Made by a program: the position numbers and the translations under genes | Assembly (NCBI RefSeq): GCF_017875645.1 | Contig: NZ_JAGGMR010000001.1 | Coordinates: 2,666,001 to 2,730,000, forward strand | DNA from: Nocardia goodfellowii | Lineage (GTDB): Bacteria; Actinomycetota; Actinomycetes; Mycobacteriales; Mycobacteriaceae | Length of the DNA stretch: 64,000 bases | Direction of reading: 5' to 3' | Shown: positions 1 through 7,029 of the stretch, piece by piece | How the letters are laid out: each line of letters opens with the position of its first letter | How positions within the stretch are numbered: the stretch's first letter is position 1 | Notes under the pieces: model-generated | Database searches by the model: none | What the model was told of the DNA's origin: nothing | Seen by the model: only the letters and a program-made list of their open reading frames with translations

Positions 1-177
1 CTGACCGTCGATGTGCGGGTCGGCGACAAGGTGCACGTCGATCAGGCGCTCATCCTGCTCGAGTCCATGAAGATGGAAATCCCGGTCCTGACCGAGGTCG
101 AGGGCGAGGTCACCGAGGTCGCGGTGCAGCCCGGCCAGGTCCTGCAGGCAGGCGATCTCATCGCCGTGATCTCCTGA
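1..177 (+). CDS. Biotinyl carrier protein (TB7.3-like), 3' end only
   Basis: The window opens inside this gene; 58 C-terminal residues and a TGA stop are present. They form a biotinyl/lipoyl domain with the biotin-attachment motif ESMKM (Lys is the modified residue) followed by the usual G-E-V and G-Q-V-L turns. Such small proteins carry biotin for acyl-CoA carboxylases. The family member in M. tuberculosis (TB7.3, Rv3221c) is about 71 residues, so only a dozen residues are missing. The gene lies 17 nt before pdtaS, the same pairing as in mycobacteria, and the two are probably co-transcribed. Confidence 0.9.
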   Translation: MTVDVRVGDKVHVDQALILLESMKMEIPVLTEVEGEVTEVAVQPGQVLQAGDLIAVIS

Positions 178-194
178 TCGAAACGTAGATCCCC

Positions 195-1709
195 GTGTCG
201 ACCCTCAGCGAGCTACTTGCCGAACACACCGATCTTCCCGGTCAAGCGGTGGATCATCTGCAACGGGTGGTGGGGGACTGGCAGTTGCTCGCCGATCTGT
301 CCTTCGCCGACCTGCTGCTGTGGGTCGGGGCCGGGCCGGTCAACGACGGCGCCGATGTGGTGTGCGTCGCGCAGTGCCGCCCGACCACCGCGGCGACCGT
401 GCATCTCGAGGACAGGGTCGGCACCACCGCCACTCCCGACGACTATCCCCAGGTCTTCGACGCGCTGATGAGCGGCAAGGTCGTGCGCGCGGACCGGGAC
501 GGCGAGGCGGCGGGCGTCTATCACCCGCATCCGGTGCACGCCGTCCGCGAGGCCATCCCGGTGCGCTGTGGCGACGACGTGATCGCGGTGCTCTCCCGGG
601 ACACCGACATGCAGCGCTCCCGGGTCCGCAGCACCCTGGAGATGGCCTATGTGGCCTGCGCCGACGACCTGTGCCAGATGATTGCCGACGGCTCCTTTCC
701 GACCACCGAGGATCGTGCGGCCACCCATTCCAGTCCGCGCGCCGGTGACGGTTTCATCCGCCTGGACACCGAGGGCACCGTGGTCTACGCCAGCCCGAAC
801 GCGCTGTCGGCTTACCACCGGATGGGTCTGCAGAGCGATCTGGCCGGCCAGGATCTCGCGGTCACCACGCGCTCGCTGATCACCGATCCGTTCGACGCCC
901 AAGAGGTGGTCGGTGATATCCAGGCGGCGCTGGCCGGGCGCACCGGTCGCCGGATGGAGGTCGAGGCGCGCGGCGCCACCGTGCTGCTGCGCACCCTGGT
1001 ATTGCGCCCGCACGGCGAATTGGCCGGTGCCGCGGTACTTGTCCGTGATGTCACGGAGGTGAAGCGCCGCGACCGCGCGCTGCTGTCCAAGGACGCGACC
1101 ATCCGAGAGATCCATCACCGGGTGAAGAACAACCTGCAGACGGTGGCCGCGCTGCTGCGCCTGCAGGCCCGCCGCACCGAGAACGAGGAGGCGCAGGTCG
1201 CGCTCACCGAATCGGTGCGCCGGGTGACTTCCATTGCCTCCGTGCACGAAATGCTGTCCATGTCGGTGGACGAAGAGGTCGATCTCGACGAGGTCGTAGA
1301 CCGGCTGTTGCCGATCATGGCCGATGTCGCCACCGTGCACACCACCCGGATCAAGGTGCGCCGCGCGGGCTCGCTGGGCGTCTTCTCCGCCGAACGCGCG
1401 ACGCCGCTGGTGATGGTGCTCACGGAGCTGGTGCAGAACGCGATCGAGCACGCCTTCGATTCGGGCGAAAACGGCACGGTGACAATCCGTTCCGAGCGCT
1501 CGGCGCGCTGGCTGGATGTGATCATCAGCGATGACGGCCGGGGTCTGCCCGCCGGTTTCAGCCTGGAATCCTCCGACCGGCTCGGCTTGCAGATCGTGCG
1601 CACGCTGGTCACGGCGGAACTGGGCGGCTCCATCGGCCTGCACCCCGGCGCCGATGTCGGCACCGATGCCGTGCTACGAGTTCCGTTGGGGCGCAGGACC
1701 GGTCGCTGA
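195..1709 (+). CDS. pdtaS: Sensor histidine kinase PdtaS
   Basis: A 504-residue soluble histidine kinase starting at GTG. It has an N-terminal GAF-like sensor (about 1-150), a PAS-like domain (about 180-295), a HisKA_2 dimerisation domain with the motif REIHHRVKNN (phospho-acceptor His near 307), and a C-terminal HATPase with LTELVQNAIEHAF (N box) and DDGRGLP (G1 box). There is no membrane segment, which fits the cytosolic PdtaS of mycobacteria (about 501 residues) that phosphorylates the RNA-binding antiterminator PdtaR. The pdtaR partner is not in this window. The gene follows the TB7.3-like gene and converges on whiB1, as in M. tuberculosis Rv3221c-Rv3220c-Rv3219. Confidence 0.92.
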   Translation: MSTLSELLAEHTDLPGQAVDHLQRVVGDWQLLADLSFADLLLWVGAGPVNDGADVVCVAQCRPTTAATVHLEDRVGTTATPDDYPQVFDALMSGKVVRADRDGEAAGVYHPHPVHAVREAIPVRCGDDVIAVLSRDTDMQRSRVRSTLEMAYVACADDLCQMIADGSFPTTEDRAATHSSPRAGDGFIRLDTEGTVVYASPNALSAYHRMGLQSDLAGQDLAVTTRSLITDPFDAQEVVGDIQAALAGRTGRRMEVEARGATVLLRTLVLRPHGELAGAAVLVRDVTEVKRRDRALLSKDATIREIHHRVKNNLQTVAALLRLQARRTENEEAQVALTESVRRVTSIASVHEMLSMSVDEEVDLDEVVDRLLPIMADVATVHTTRIKVRRAGSLGVFSAERATPLVMVLTELVQNAIEHAFDSGENGTVTIRSERSARWLDVIISDDGRGLPAGFSLESSDRLGLQIVRTLVTAELGGSIGLHPGADVGTDAVLRVPLGRRTGR

Positions 1710-1752
1710 CCAGCGCGGTCGCGGTGTTCGAATTCGTTGGTGGCGCAAATAA

Positions 1753-1777
1753 GCCCGGCACCTCTGAGGTGCCGGGC
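1753..1777. terminator. Bidirectional hairpin between pdtaS and whiB1
   Basis: A perfect 11-bp stem (GCCCGGCACCT / AGGTGCCGGGC) closes a 3-nt CTG loop, 43 nt after the pdtaS stop and 59 nt after the convergent whiB1 stop. It has no T tract, which is common for actinobacterial hairpin terminators. It is suited to ending both transcripts. Confidence 0.7.
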
Positions 1778-1835
1778 CGAATGCGTTCCCGGGCCGGGGG
1801 CTGATGGCCCGGTCAACGCCGTGTCGTCGTACTCT

Positions 1836-2090
1836 CTAGACGACGGTGCGGGTCCGGGTGCGTGCGTTACGACGCTTGAGCGCCCGGCGCTCATCCTCAC
1901 TCATACCACCCCACACGCCGGCATCCTGACCGGACTTCAGGGCCCAGGACAGGCAGTCGGCAGTGACGGGGCAGCGAGCGCAGACCAGCTTGGCATCGGC
2001 AATCTGCGCGAGCGCAGGACCACTGTTACCCACCGGGAAGAACAGCTCAGGGTCCTCGTCACGACAGATGGCCTTGTGGCGCCAGTCCAT
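1836..2090 (-). CDS. whiB1: Fe-S transcription factor WhiB1
   Basis: 84 residues with the four Wbl cysteines at C9, C37, C40 and C46 (Cx2Cx5C core), the GVWGG turn and a basic C-terminal tail (RRALKRRNARTRTR) that contacts DNA. WhiB1 carries a nitric-oxide-sensitive [4Fe-4S] cluster and binds the primary sigma factor; it is essential in mycobacteria. The length matches the family exactly. The ATG has a GGAG ribosome site just upstream. The promoter side carries a 16-bp palindrome and a CRP-type site, described separately. It is flanked by pdtaS and the lipid-kinase gene as in Rv3218-Rv3220c. Confidence 0.96.
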   Translation of the reverse strand: MDWRHKAICRDEDPELFFPVGNSGPALAQIADAKLVCARCPVTADCLSWALKSGQDAGVWGGMSEDERRALKRRNARTRTRTVV

Positions 2091-2115
2091 TCCTCTGCTC
2101 CTTTGCTGGGCGCCG

Positions 2116-2131
2116 CAAATGGCGCCATTTG
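2116..2131. promoter_or_regulatory. 16-bp perfect palindrome upstream of whiB1
   Basis: CAAATGGC followed directly by GCCATTTG, 26-41 nt before the whiB1 ATG, in the leader or core promoter. Known: WhiB1 of M. tuberculosis binds and represses its own promoter. Inferred: this may be an autoregulatory or other repressor site. Confidence 0.5.
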
Positions 2132-2183
2132 ATGGTTTGTGGATCGTTCATTTGTGCAACGGAGAAGTTTCCGCACGGTTGCT

Positions 2184-2199
2184 TGTGAATGCTTTCACG
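2184..2199. promoter_or_regulatory. whiB1: CRP/Rv3676-type site upstream of whiB1
   Basis: TGTGA-ATGCTT-TCACG matches the CRP consensus TGTGA-N6-TCACA at 9 of 10 half-site positions. Its centre is about 100 nt upstream of the whiB1 start codon. In M. tuberculosis whiB1 is a known target of the cAMP receptor protein Rv3676, with a site in the same promoter, so cAMP-responsive control is likely conserved here. Confidence 0.7.
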
Positions 2200-2345
2200 A
2201 ACACCGTAGATGTCAATAGGTATCCGGTGCACCGTGGGGAAGCTCACGCTCTCAAAGTTCCCAACGCGGGAACCTGCGGGCTCCTTTGTACTCGCTCTCC
2301 CCGGTTTTCGCAGCGCAACGTGATGTTTCACATCGCGTTTCTTCT

Positions 2346-3290
2346 TCAACGAGGCTGTGGGGCCACTACTTCGAGTACACCCGACACCGAGGTGAAGTCC
2401 ACCACGTTGCGCTTGCCGATAAAGTCGCCATCGATTTGCAGGCCGATCGGCACCGGCGACTCGACTCGGACCGAGGGCACATCGTCTTGCCGAAACAAAT
2501 TGCGCGACTTGGGATTTCCGTCAGTGGCGAGCAACTGCCGGGCGAGCAGCAGGGTCGGCAGGACATCCATCGACCGCATGGCAAACACGCCGAGACCCGC
2601 CTCGAAGGTGGTGCCCGGATTGGTGTGCACCGGGGTGTCGTTCAGGTAGGTCCACGGACTGGTGTTCGTTACGAACGCGTAATGAACCTCATCGACCGGC
2701 GCGTGTCCGGGAATCTGCACCCGGACGCTGGGCTCCTTGCCTTTGGCGCGGAAGAATTGCCGAACAGTTGTGCGAAGGTAGCGTGCCGGAGTGGCGGGAT
2801 GGCCGTTGGCGCGGCTGGCGTCGATCGCCTCGCACACATCGGCGTCCAGCCCGACGCCCGCGCTGAAGGTGAACCAGCGATCGTCGGCCAGGCCCAGGCC
2901 GATCTTGCGGTCCCGGTTCACCGTGAGCAGGTCGATCAGCTGATTGGTCGCGGTCACCGGGTCGGGGGAGATACCCAGCGCGCGGGCGAAGACGTTCGCG
3001 GACCCGCCGGGAATGACACCCAGCCGGGGCCGCCAGACCTGATCGTCTTCGACCTGCGGCAGCGGCAGGAAACCGTTGATCGTCTCGTTCACCGTCCCAT
3101 CGCCACCGTGCACGACGATCAGGTCCATTTCGTTGGTGGAAGCCCACTGCGCCAGCTCCGCCGCGTGGCCGCGATGCTGGGTGTGCGCAACGGTCAGCTG
3201 TGTGCGGCTCTCCAGCGCGTGTGCCAGCAGATCCCTAGTCTCCGGAGTGGTGGAAGTGGCATTCGGATTCACGATCAGCAGGGTCCGCAC
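2346..3290 (-). CDS. Diacylglycerol kinase-family lipid kinase
   Basis: 314 residues from a GTG start (VRTLLIVNPNA). The start is placed where homology begins; the frame stays open further upstream but without family features. It shows the DAGK/YegS catalytic-domain signatures: the nucleotide loop VVHGGDGTVNE (about 59-69), IPGGSANVFAR (about 88-98) and a C-terminal half with LQIDGDF. The family phosphorylates diacylglycerol, sphingoid or related lipids at the membrane. It corresponds to Rv3218, next to whiB1 in mycobacteria. The substrate cannot be told from sequence. Confidence 0.88.
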   Translation of the reverse strand: MRTLLIVNPNATSTTPETRDLLAHALESRTQLTVAHTQHRGHAAELAQWASTNEMDLIVVHGGDGTVNETINGFLPLPQVEDDQVWRPRLGVIPGGSANVFARALGISPDPVTATNQLIDLLTVNRDRKIGLGLADDRWFTFSAGVGLDADVCEAIDASRANGHPATPARYLRTTVRQFFRAKGKEPSVRVQIPGHAPVDEVHYAFVTNTSPWTYLNDTPVHTNPGTTFEAGLGVFAMRSMDVLPTLLLARQLLATDGNPKSRNLFRQDDVPSVRVESPVPIGLQIDGDFIGKRNVVDFTSVSGVLEVVAPQPR

Positions 3291-3329
3291 GGTCGGAAGC
3301 CTAGTTGGCGCGTCTCGTAGGCTTGGCGC

Positions 3330-3770
3330 GTGGTTGACAGCGACAGGAATGCGGCAAACGCGGGTGTGCCCGCGACGGTGCGCGGCGCGGGCGGACTGGT
3401 CGCGCTCGAGGGCGGTGTCGCGGTGACCGTGGCGATCGTGCTGGTGGTGCGCGGCCTGCTCGGGCACGACCAGTCCGCGACCAGCGGCTACGGCACCGCG
3501 GCGTGGTTCGGCATCCTCGGCGGCGCGGTGCTGGCCGCCGGTGTGGGCTTGCTGACTGGCCACCGCTGGGGCCGTGCCATCGCGGTGATCGCGCAGATCC
3601 TGCTGCTGCCGGTGGCCTGGTCGTTGCTCACCGACTCGCATCAGCCGGTCTACGGAACGCTGCTGGGCATTGTCGCGATCGCCGCACTGGGCTTGCTGTT
3701 CGCGCCCGCCTCGAACCGCTGGATGACCGAGGCCTACGGGGTCGACCCGAGCGCGGAGCGCAAGGCCTGA
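3330..3770 (+). CDS. Small integral membrane protein (Rv3217c-like)
   Basis: 146 residues from a GTG start. Four hydrophobic segments are visible (about 22-44, 55-75, 80-100 and 104-124), with short loops and a polar C-terminus (PSAERKA). Size and place match the conserved mycobacterial membrane protein Rv3217c. It is divergent from the lipid kinase (39-nt gap) and its 3' end overlaps the convergent endonuclease V gene by 37 nt. No function is known. Confidence 0.8.
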   Translation: MVDSDRNAANAGVPATVRGAGGLVALEGGVAVTVAIVLVVRGLLGHDQSATSGYGTAAWFGILGGAVLAAGVGLLTGHRWGRAIAVIAQILLLPVAWSLLTDSHQPVYGTLLGIVAIAALGLLFAPASNRWMTEAYGVDPSAERKA

Positions 3771-4420
3771 CGGCAGAGCCGGTCGGCCTGCCTGGTGGTC
3801 TCGGGCTGGCGATAGTTCGGGGTGAGCGCCAAGACCTGAGCGCAGGCGGTGTCCAGATCGATGCGGTGCCCGACGGAGACGAAGACCGGTTTCACACCGG
3901 TTCTGGTCCGCAGCGCGCGGCCGACGACCGCACCGTCGATACGCACGTCGGTGGCGCTGCCGCGTTCGGGCTCCGGCTCGGTGTAGGTGCCCCACACCGT
4001 TTTCGCGACGCCGATGGTCGGGACACCGGTGAGGATGCCGAGGTGGCAGGCGAAGCCGAAGCGGCGCGGATGGGCCAGCCCCTGGCTGTCGCAGACCAGC
4101 AGATCCGGTGTGGTGGCAAGCTTTTCGAGGACGAGCAGCGAGGTGGGCAGTTCCCGGAAGGCGAGCAGGCCGGGGACGTAGGGAAACGATGTGGCGCCGT
4201 GCGCGACGGCGGTTTCGAGCGGATCCAGTGTGCTCGCGTCCAGCACGACCGCGGCCGCGGCGACCACGCCGGACTCGTCATAGGCCGAGTCCAGTCCGGC
4301 GACAGTCCGGAATTCCGGTGGGCGCGGATCGGTCTGGTCGACGAGGGGACGCAACCGGTCCTGTAATGCCATGGCTTCCTCCGCCGTGGCGGGCCAGGTT
4401 TCCGGCGTCGTCACCCGCAT
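3734..4420 (-). CDS. nfi: Endonuclease V (deoxyinosine repair)
   Basis: 228 residues from the ATG of MRVTTPETWPAT; an upstream in-frame ATG would add an unrelated 34-residue tail. Endonuclease V nicks DNA one base 3' of deoxyinosine. Motifs seen: VAGLDSAYDESG with the first metal-binding Asp, PGLLAFRE, DLLVCDSQGLAHPRRFG with the second acidic/His cluster, and GVAKT followed by a Lys/Arg-rich basic region. It overlaps the convergent membrane-protein gene by 37 nt. It sits between backbone genes, and I recall no nfi at this position in M. tuberculosis, so it is probably an accessory insertion. Confidence 0.9.
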   Translation of the reverse strand: MRVTTPETWPATAEEAMALQDRLRPLVDQTDPRPPEFRTVAGLDSAYDESGVVAAAAVVLDASTLDPLETAVAHGATSFPYVPGLLAFRELPTSLLVLEKLATTPDLLVCDSQGLAHPRRFGFACHLGILTGVPTIGVAKTVWGTYTEPEPERGSATDVRIDGAVVGRALRTRTGVKPVFVSVGHRIDLDTACAQVLALTPNYRQPETTRQADRLCRQALRSALGSTP

Positions 4421-4484
4421 CGTCGCCCGCCCGAATCCGCGCCCCGAGAACGAGAACGTTCTCGCCCATATAGATTGGTGATGG

Positions 4485-4982
4485 TCACCGAGCTTGCTTC
4501 GCCAGCCGCAAGAGCTCGCCACCGGCCAGGCGGTAGCCGACCCAGTCGTTCTGTTCGACGGCGCCGAGCGAACGGTAGAACTCGATGGACGGGCTGTTCC
4601 AAGTGAGCACCGCCCAATCCACCCGGCTGTAGCCGTTGTCCGCCGCCTCCTTGGCGAGCGCCGCGAGCAGCGCCTTGCCGTAGCCCTTACCGCGGGTCTC
4701 CGGCTTCACATAGAGATCCTCCAGGTAGATGCCGTGCGTGCCCTTCCACGTGGAGAAGTTCAGGAACCAGATGGCGGTGCCGACCACGCCCGTCTCGTCC
4801 TCGACGACATGCGCGAAAAGCGCCGGCGCGGAACCGAACAGCGAGTTGTGCAGCTGGTCGACGGTCAGGGTGCACTCCTCCCGGGCCCGCTCGTATTCGG
4901 CCAGGTCGTAGACGAGGTCGACCATGGCGGGCACGTCGGCCGGGGTGGCGCGGCGGATGACGGCGTGGCCCGGGTGAGTCAT
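4485..4982 (-). CDS. GNAT N-acetyltransferase
   Basis: 165 residues. The ATG overlaps the stop of the upstream phosphatase-family gene by four bases (ATGA), so the two are translationally coupled. The GNAT acetyl-CoA loop is LYVKPETRGKGYGKALL (R/Q-x-x-G-x-G/A motif), followed by WAVLTWNSPSIEFYRSLGA. The shape resembles the SSAT/thialysine acetyltransferase subgroup (IWFLNFSTWKGTHGIYLEDLYV), suggesting a small amine or amino-acid substrate; that is inference. It matches Rv3216 by position. The entC homologue that follows in M. tuberculosis is absent here. Confidence 0.9.
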   Translation of the reverse strand: MTHPGHAVIRRATPADVPAMVDLVYDLAEYERAREECTLTVDQLHNSLFGSAPALFAHVVEDETGVVGTAIWFLNFSTWKGTHGIYLEDLYVKPETRGKGYGKALLAALAKEAADNGYSRVDWAVLTWNSPSIEFYRSLGAVEQNDWVGYRLAGGELLRLAKQAR

Positions 4983-5590
4983 CGGTTGGCTCCATTCAGC
5001 TGTGGAACGAGGTTGTGCGCGTGGATGGTTCGGTCGCCGTGGTCGTAGCCGAGCACGCTGGTCGCGGCCGTCGACATGGCGAAGCGGCGGCCTTCGATCA
5101 GTTCCAGCTCGGCCCAGCGGGTGATCAGGGCTCGGGAGAAGTGCCCGTGGCCGACCAGCACCACGTCCCGTTCGGCCAACTCCGGCTCCGCGGTGGCGAG
5201 CACCCGATCGGCGCGGGTTCGCACCTGCGCCGCCGATTCGCCACCGGGCACGGTGCCGGTCCAGATGGTCCAGCCGGGCGCGCTCTCGCGGATCTGCGGG
5301 GTGGTCAGCCCCTCGTACTCGCCGTAATCCCATTCGACCAAGTTGTCGTCGAGCGTGAAATCGCCGAGCCCCGCGAGTTCCGCGGTGCGTACTGCCCGCC
5401 GGAGCGGACTGACCAGCACCAGCGGATCACGCAGCTTCAACTCGGCCAGCAATGGCCCGGCGGCCCTGGCCTGTTCCTCGCCGAGCTCGGTCAGCGGCAG
5501 GTCGGTGCGGCCGGTGTGCTGGCGTTGCCTGGACCAGGCAGTCTCACCGTGCCGGAGCAGGACCAGTCGGGCGTCGTCGCGTGCGGACAT
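4979..5590 (-). CDS. Histidine phosphatase (Gpm2/Rv3214-like)
   Basis: 203 residues from the ATG of MSARDDARLVLLRHGE; GGAG lies 5 nt upstream, so this start is preferred over one 14 codons earlier. The RHG motif (LLRHGETAWS, phospho-His) is near residue 14, EWDYGEYEG gives the acidic residue and VLVGHGHFSRAL the second catalytic His. Members named phosphoglycerate mutase at this locus (Rv3214) are the same length and have been shown to behave as broad phosphatases, so a mutase role is unlikely. It is coupled to the acetyltransferase gene. Confidence 0.88.
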   Translation of the reverse strand: MSARDDARLVLLRHGETAWSRQRQHTGRTDLPLTELGEEQARAAGPLLAELKLRDPLVLVSPLRRAVRTAELAGLGDFTLDDNLVEWDYGEYEGLTTPQIRESAPGWTIWTGTVPGGESAAQVRTRADRVLATAEPELAERDVVLVGHGHFSRALITRWAELELIEGRRFAMSTAATSVLGYDHGDRTIHAHNLVPQLNGANR

Positions 5591-5763
5591 GTCTCCATCA
5601 TGCTCGAAGCGCGGACCGGATCCGACTGTCACTCGTCGAAGTGACCCCTGCCGGTGGCAGCAAGCGGTCGATCTCGGACGACGCAGCCGCCCGAGCGGTG
5701 CCAGGTGCCGCGTGCCGCGCTCGGCTCCGGCGGTGGTGCGCAGGATCAGTGGGCCGCGGGGAG

Positions 5764-7002
5764 TCAGCTGCCGAGGGCGTACAGGTCCGCGCCGCGATGC
5801 TCGAGCACGATCCCGCCGGCCACCGCCAGCGAGATGGGGGAACCGTCGTACCCGGCGCGGTCGACCGGAATGCGTTGCGCCTCAGCGCCATTGGCTGGGT
5901 CGAGCGCCACGATCGCACCCGCGACGGGCAACAGCAGCTTGCCCGCCATCAACGCGGGGGTGCCGAGCGCGCCGGGAGCGGTCCACATCGGATCGAACGT
6001 GCTCGCGTGCAAGGCGATCAGGCTGTTGCCGGTGAACACCAGGTAGGCCGAACCGATGCGCACGGTACTGGCGTTTGCCGCCAGCGGAGCCGAAAGCTGG
6101 TGCACGACAACCGGATTGCCGGTCGAATCGTAGATCGCGAGGCGCGGCGGTGTGGTCTCGCCGCCGGGCTGGGTGACGCCGGGCAGATACAGCGCGATGC
6201 GGCTGTCCGAGACCGCGATCACCCGGGCCTCGGGCGAATCCGCGCCGGGCCCGTTGAGCAGGCGCGAGCCGTATTCCTCGGGCACCGTGTTGTCTTTGGG
6301 TGCCGGATTGAGCACGGTCAGCCGGTTGACGCCGGCGTCCTCCGGGCAGCGTTCCAGCACCGCCAGCCGGGACGGGCTCGACCCCGCGGAGAGCAGTGTG
6401 CAGTCTTTGCGCGGTTGGGTTTTCACGTTCACCGGCGCGTCGACATACCCGTACTCGAGGGTGCGTACCAGATCCGAACGCCACATCTCCAAGCGCTTCT
6501 CGCCCTGCGCCAGCGTGTACGTGCCGTCGACGGACAAGCGCACCGCCGGGTCCATATAGCTGCTGCGCGCGGTGCGCCGGTCGCCGTTGTCGCCGGCGAG
6601 CAGCGTGGCCTGACTGCAGCCACGCTGATCCTTGTACACCGCCACGACCGTGCCGAATTGGGATTCGATACCGCACAGCGGCATATCCCGGCGGTACCGC
6701 CACAGTTCGGCGCCGGTGCGCGGATCGCGCCCGGTGACGGTGCCACCCGCACCGGTGATCACCGCGCCCCCGGAGATCATCGCCCGGGGCGCGGCGTCGG
6801 CCGGCGCGTGCCAGAGCTCATGCAGGGACGCAGGCAATTTATCCGCGGTGGGAGGCGCCGACGCCGGGGTCGCCGCGGTCACCGATTCGGTGCCGGTGGC
6901 ATCGCCACGGGCCCACACCACCAGCGCCGCGACCACCACGAGCGTGGCGATCGCGACTGCGGAGATGATGTCGGCGCGCGTTCGCCGCTCGGGTGCGAGC
7001 AC
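5764..7002 (-). CDS. Membrane-anchored PQQ-like beta-propeller protein (Rv3212-like)
   Basis: 412 residues. A single N-terminal membrane segment (about 12-31, IISAVAIATLVVVAALVVW) is followed by a Pro/Ala linker and an extracytoplasmic domain of beta-propeller repeats such as GTVTGRDPRTGAELWRY and GAIVALDPANGAEA. A Cys pair is likely disulphide-bonded outside the membrane. It matches the Ala/Val-rich protein Rv3212 in place and size. It may bind a ligand or scaffold cell-wall proteins, but no catalytic motif is visible. It ends 173 nt before the phosphatase gene and begins 27 nt after the stop of the rhlE gene, on the same strand. Confidence 0.8.
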   Translation of the reverse strand: MLAPERRTRADIISAVAIATLVVVAALVVWARGDATGTESVTAATPASAPPTADKLPASLHELWHAPADAAPRAMISGGAVITGAGGTVTGRDPRTGAELWRYRRDMPLCGIESQFGTVVAVYKDQRGCSQATLLAGDNGDRRTARSSYMDPAVRLSVDGTYTLAQGEKRLEMWRSDLVRTLEYGYVDAPVNVKTQPRKDCTLLSAGSSPSRLAVLERCPEDAGVNRLTVLNPAPKDNTVPEEYGSRLLNGPGADSPEARVIAVSDSRIALYLPGVTQPGGETTPPRLAIYDSTGNPVVVHQLSAPLAANASTVRIGSAYLVFTGNSLIALHASTFDPMWTAPGALGTPALMAGKLLLPVAGAIVALDPANGAEAQRIPVDRAGYDGSPISLAVAGGIVLEHRGADLYALGS

Positions 7003-7029
7003 GTTTGCGAGAGTAGCGGATCCGCCGAA

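Noticed and set aside
213..1643. Long open frames opposite or beside real genes (also at 2286-3320, 5452-7947, 12705-14966, 34291-36843, 61558-63510)
   Set aside because: High-GC genes leave non-coding frames open. These translations are Arg/Ala/Gly/His-rich without domains and lie over genes with clear families.
2316..2340. Second CRP-like site in the whiB1 region (GTGA-N4-TCAC)
   Set aside because: Half-site spacing is 4 nt instead of 6.
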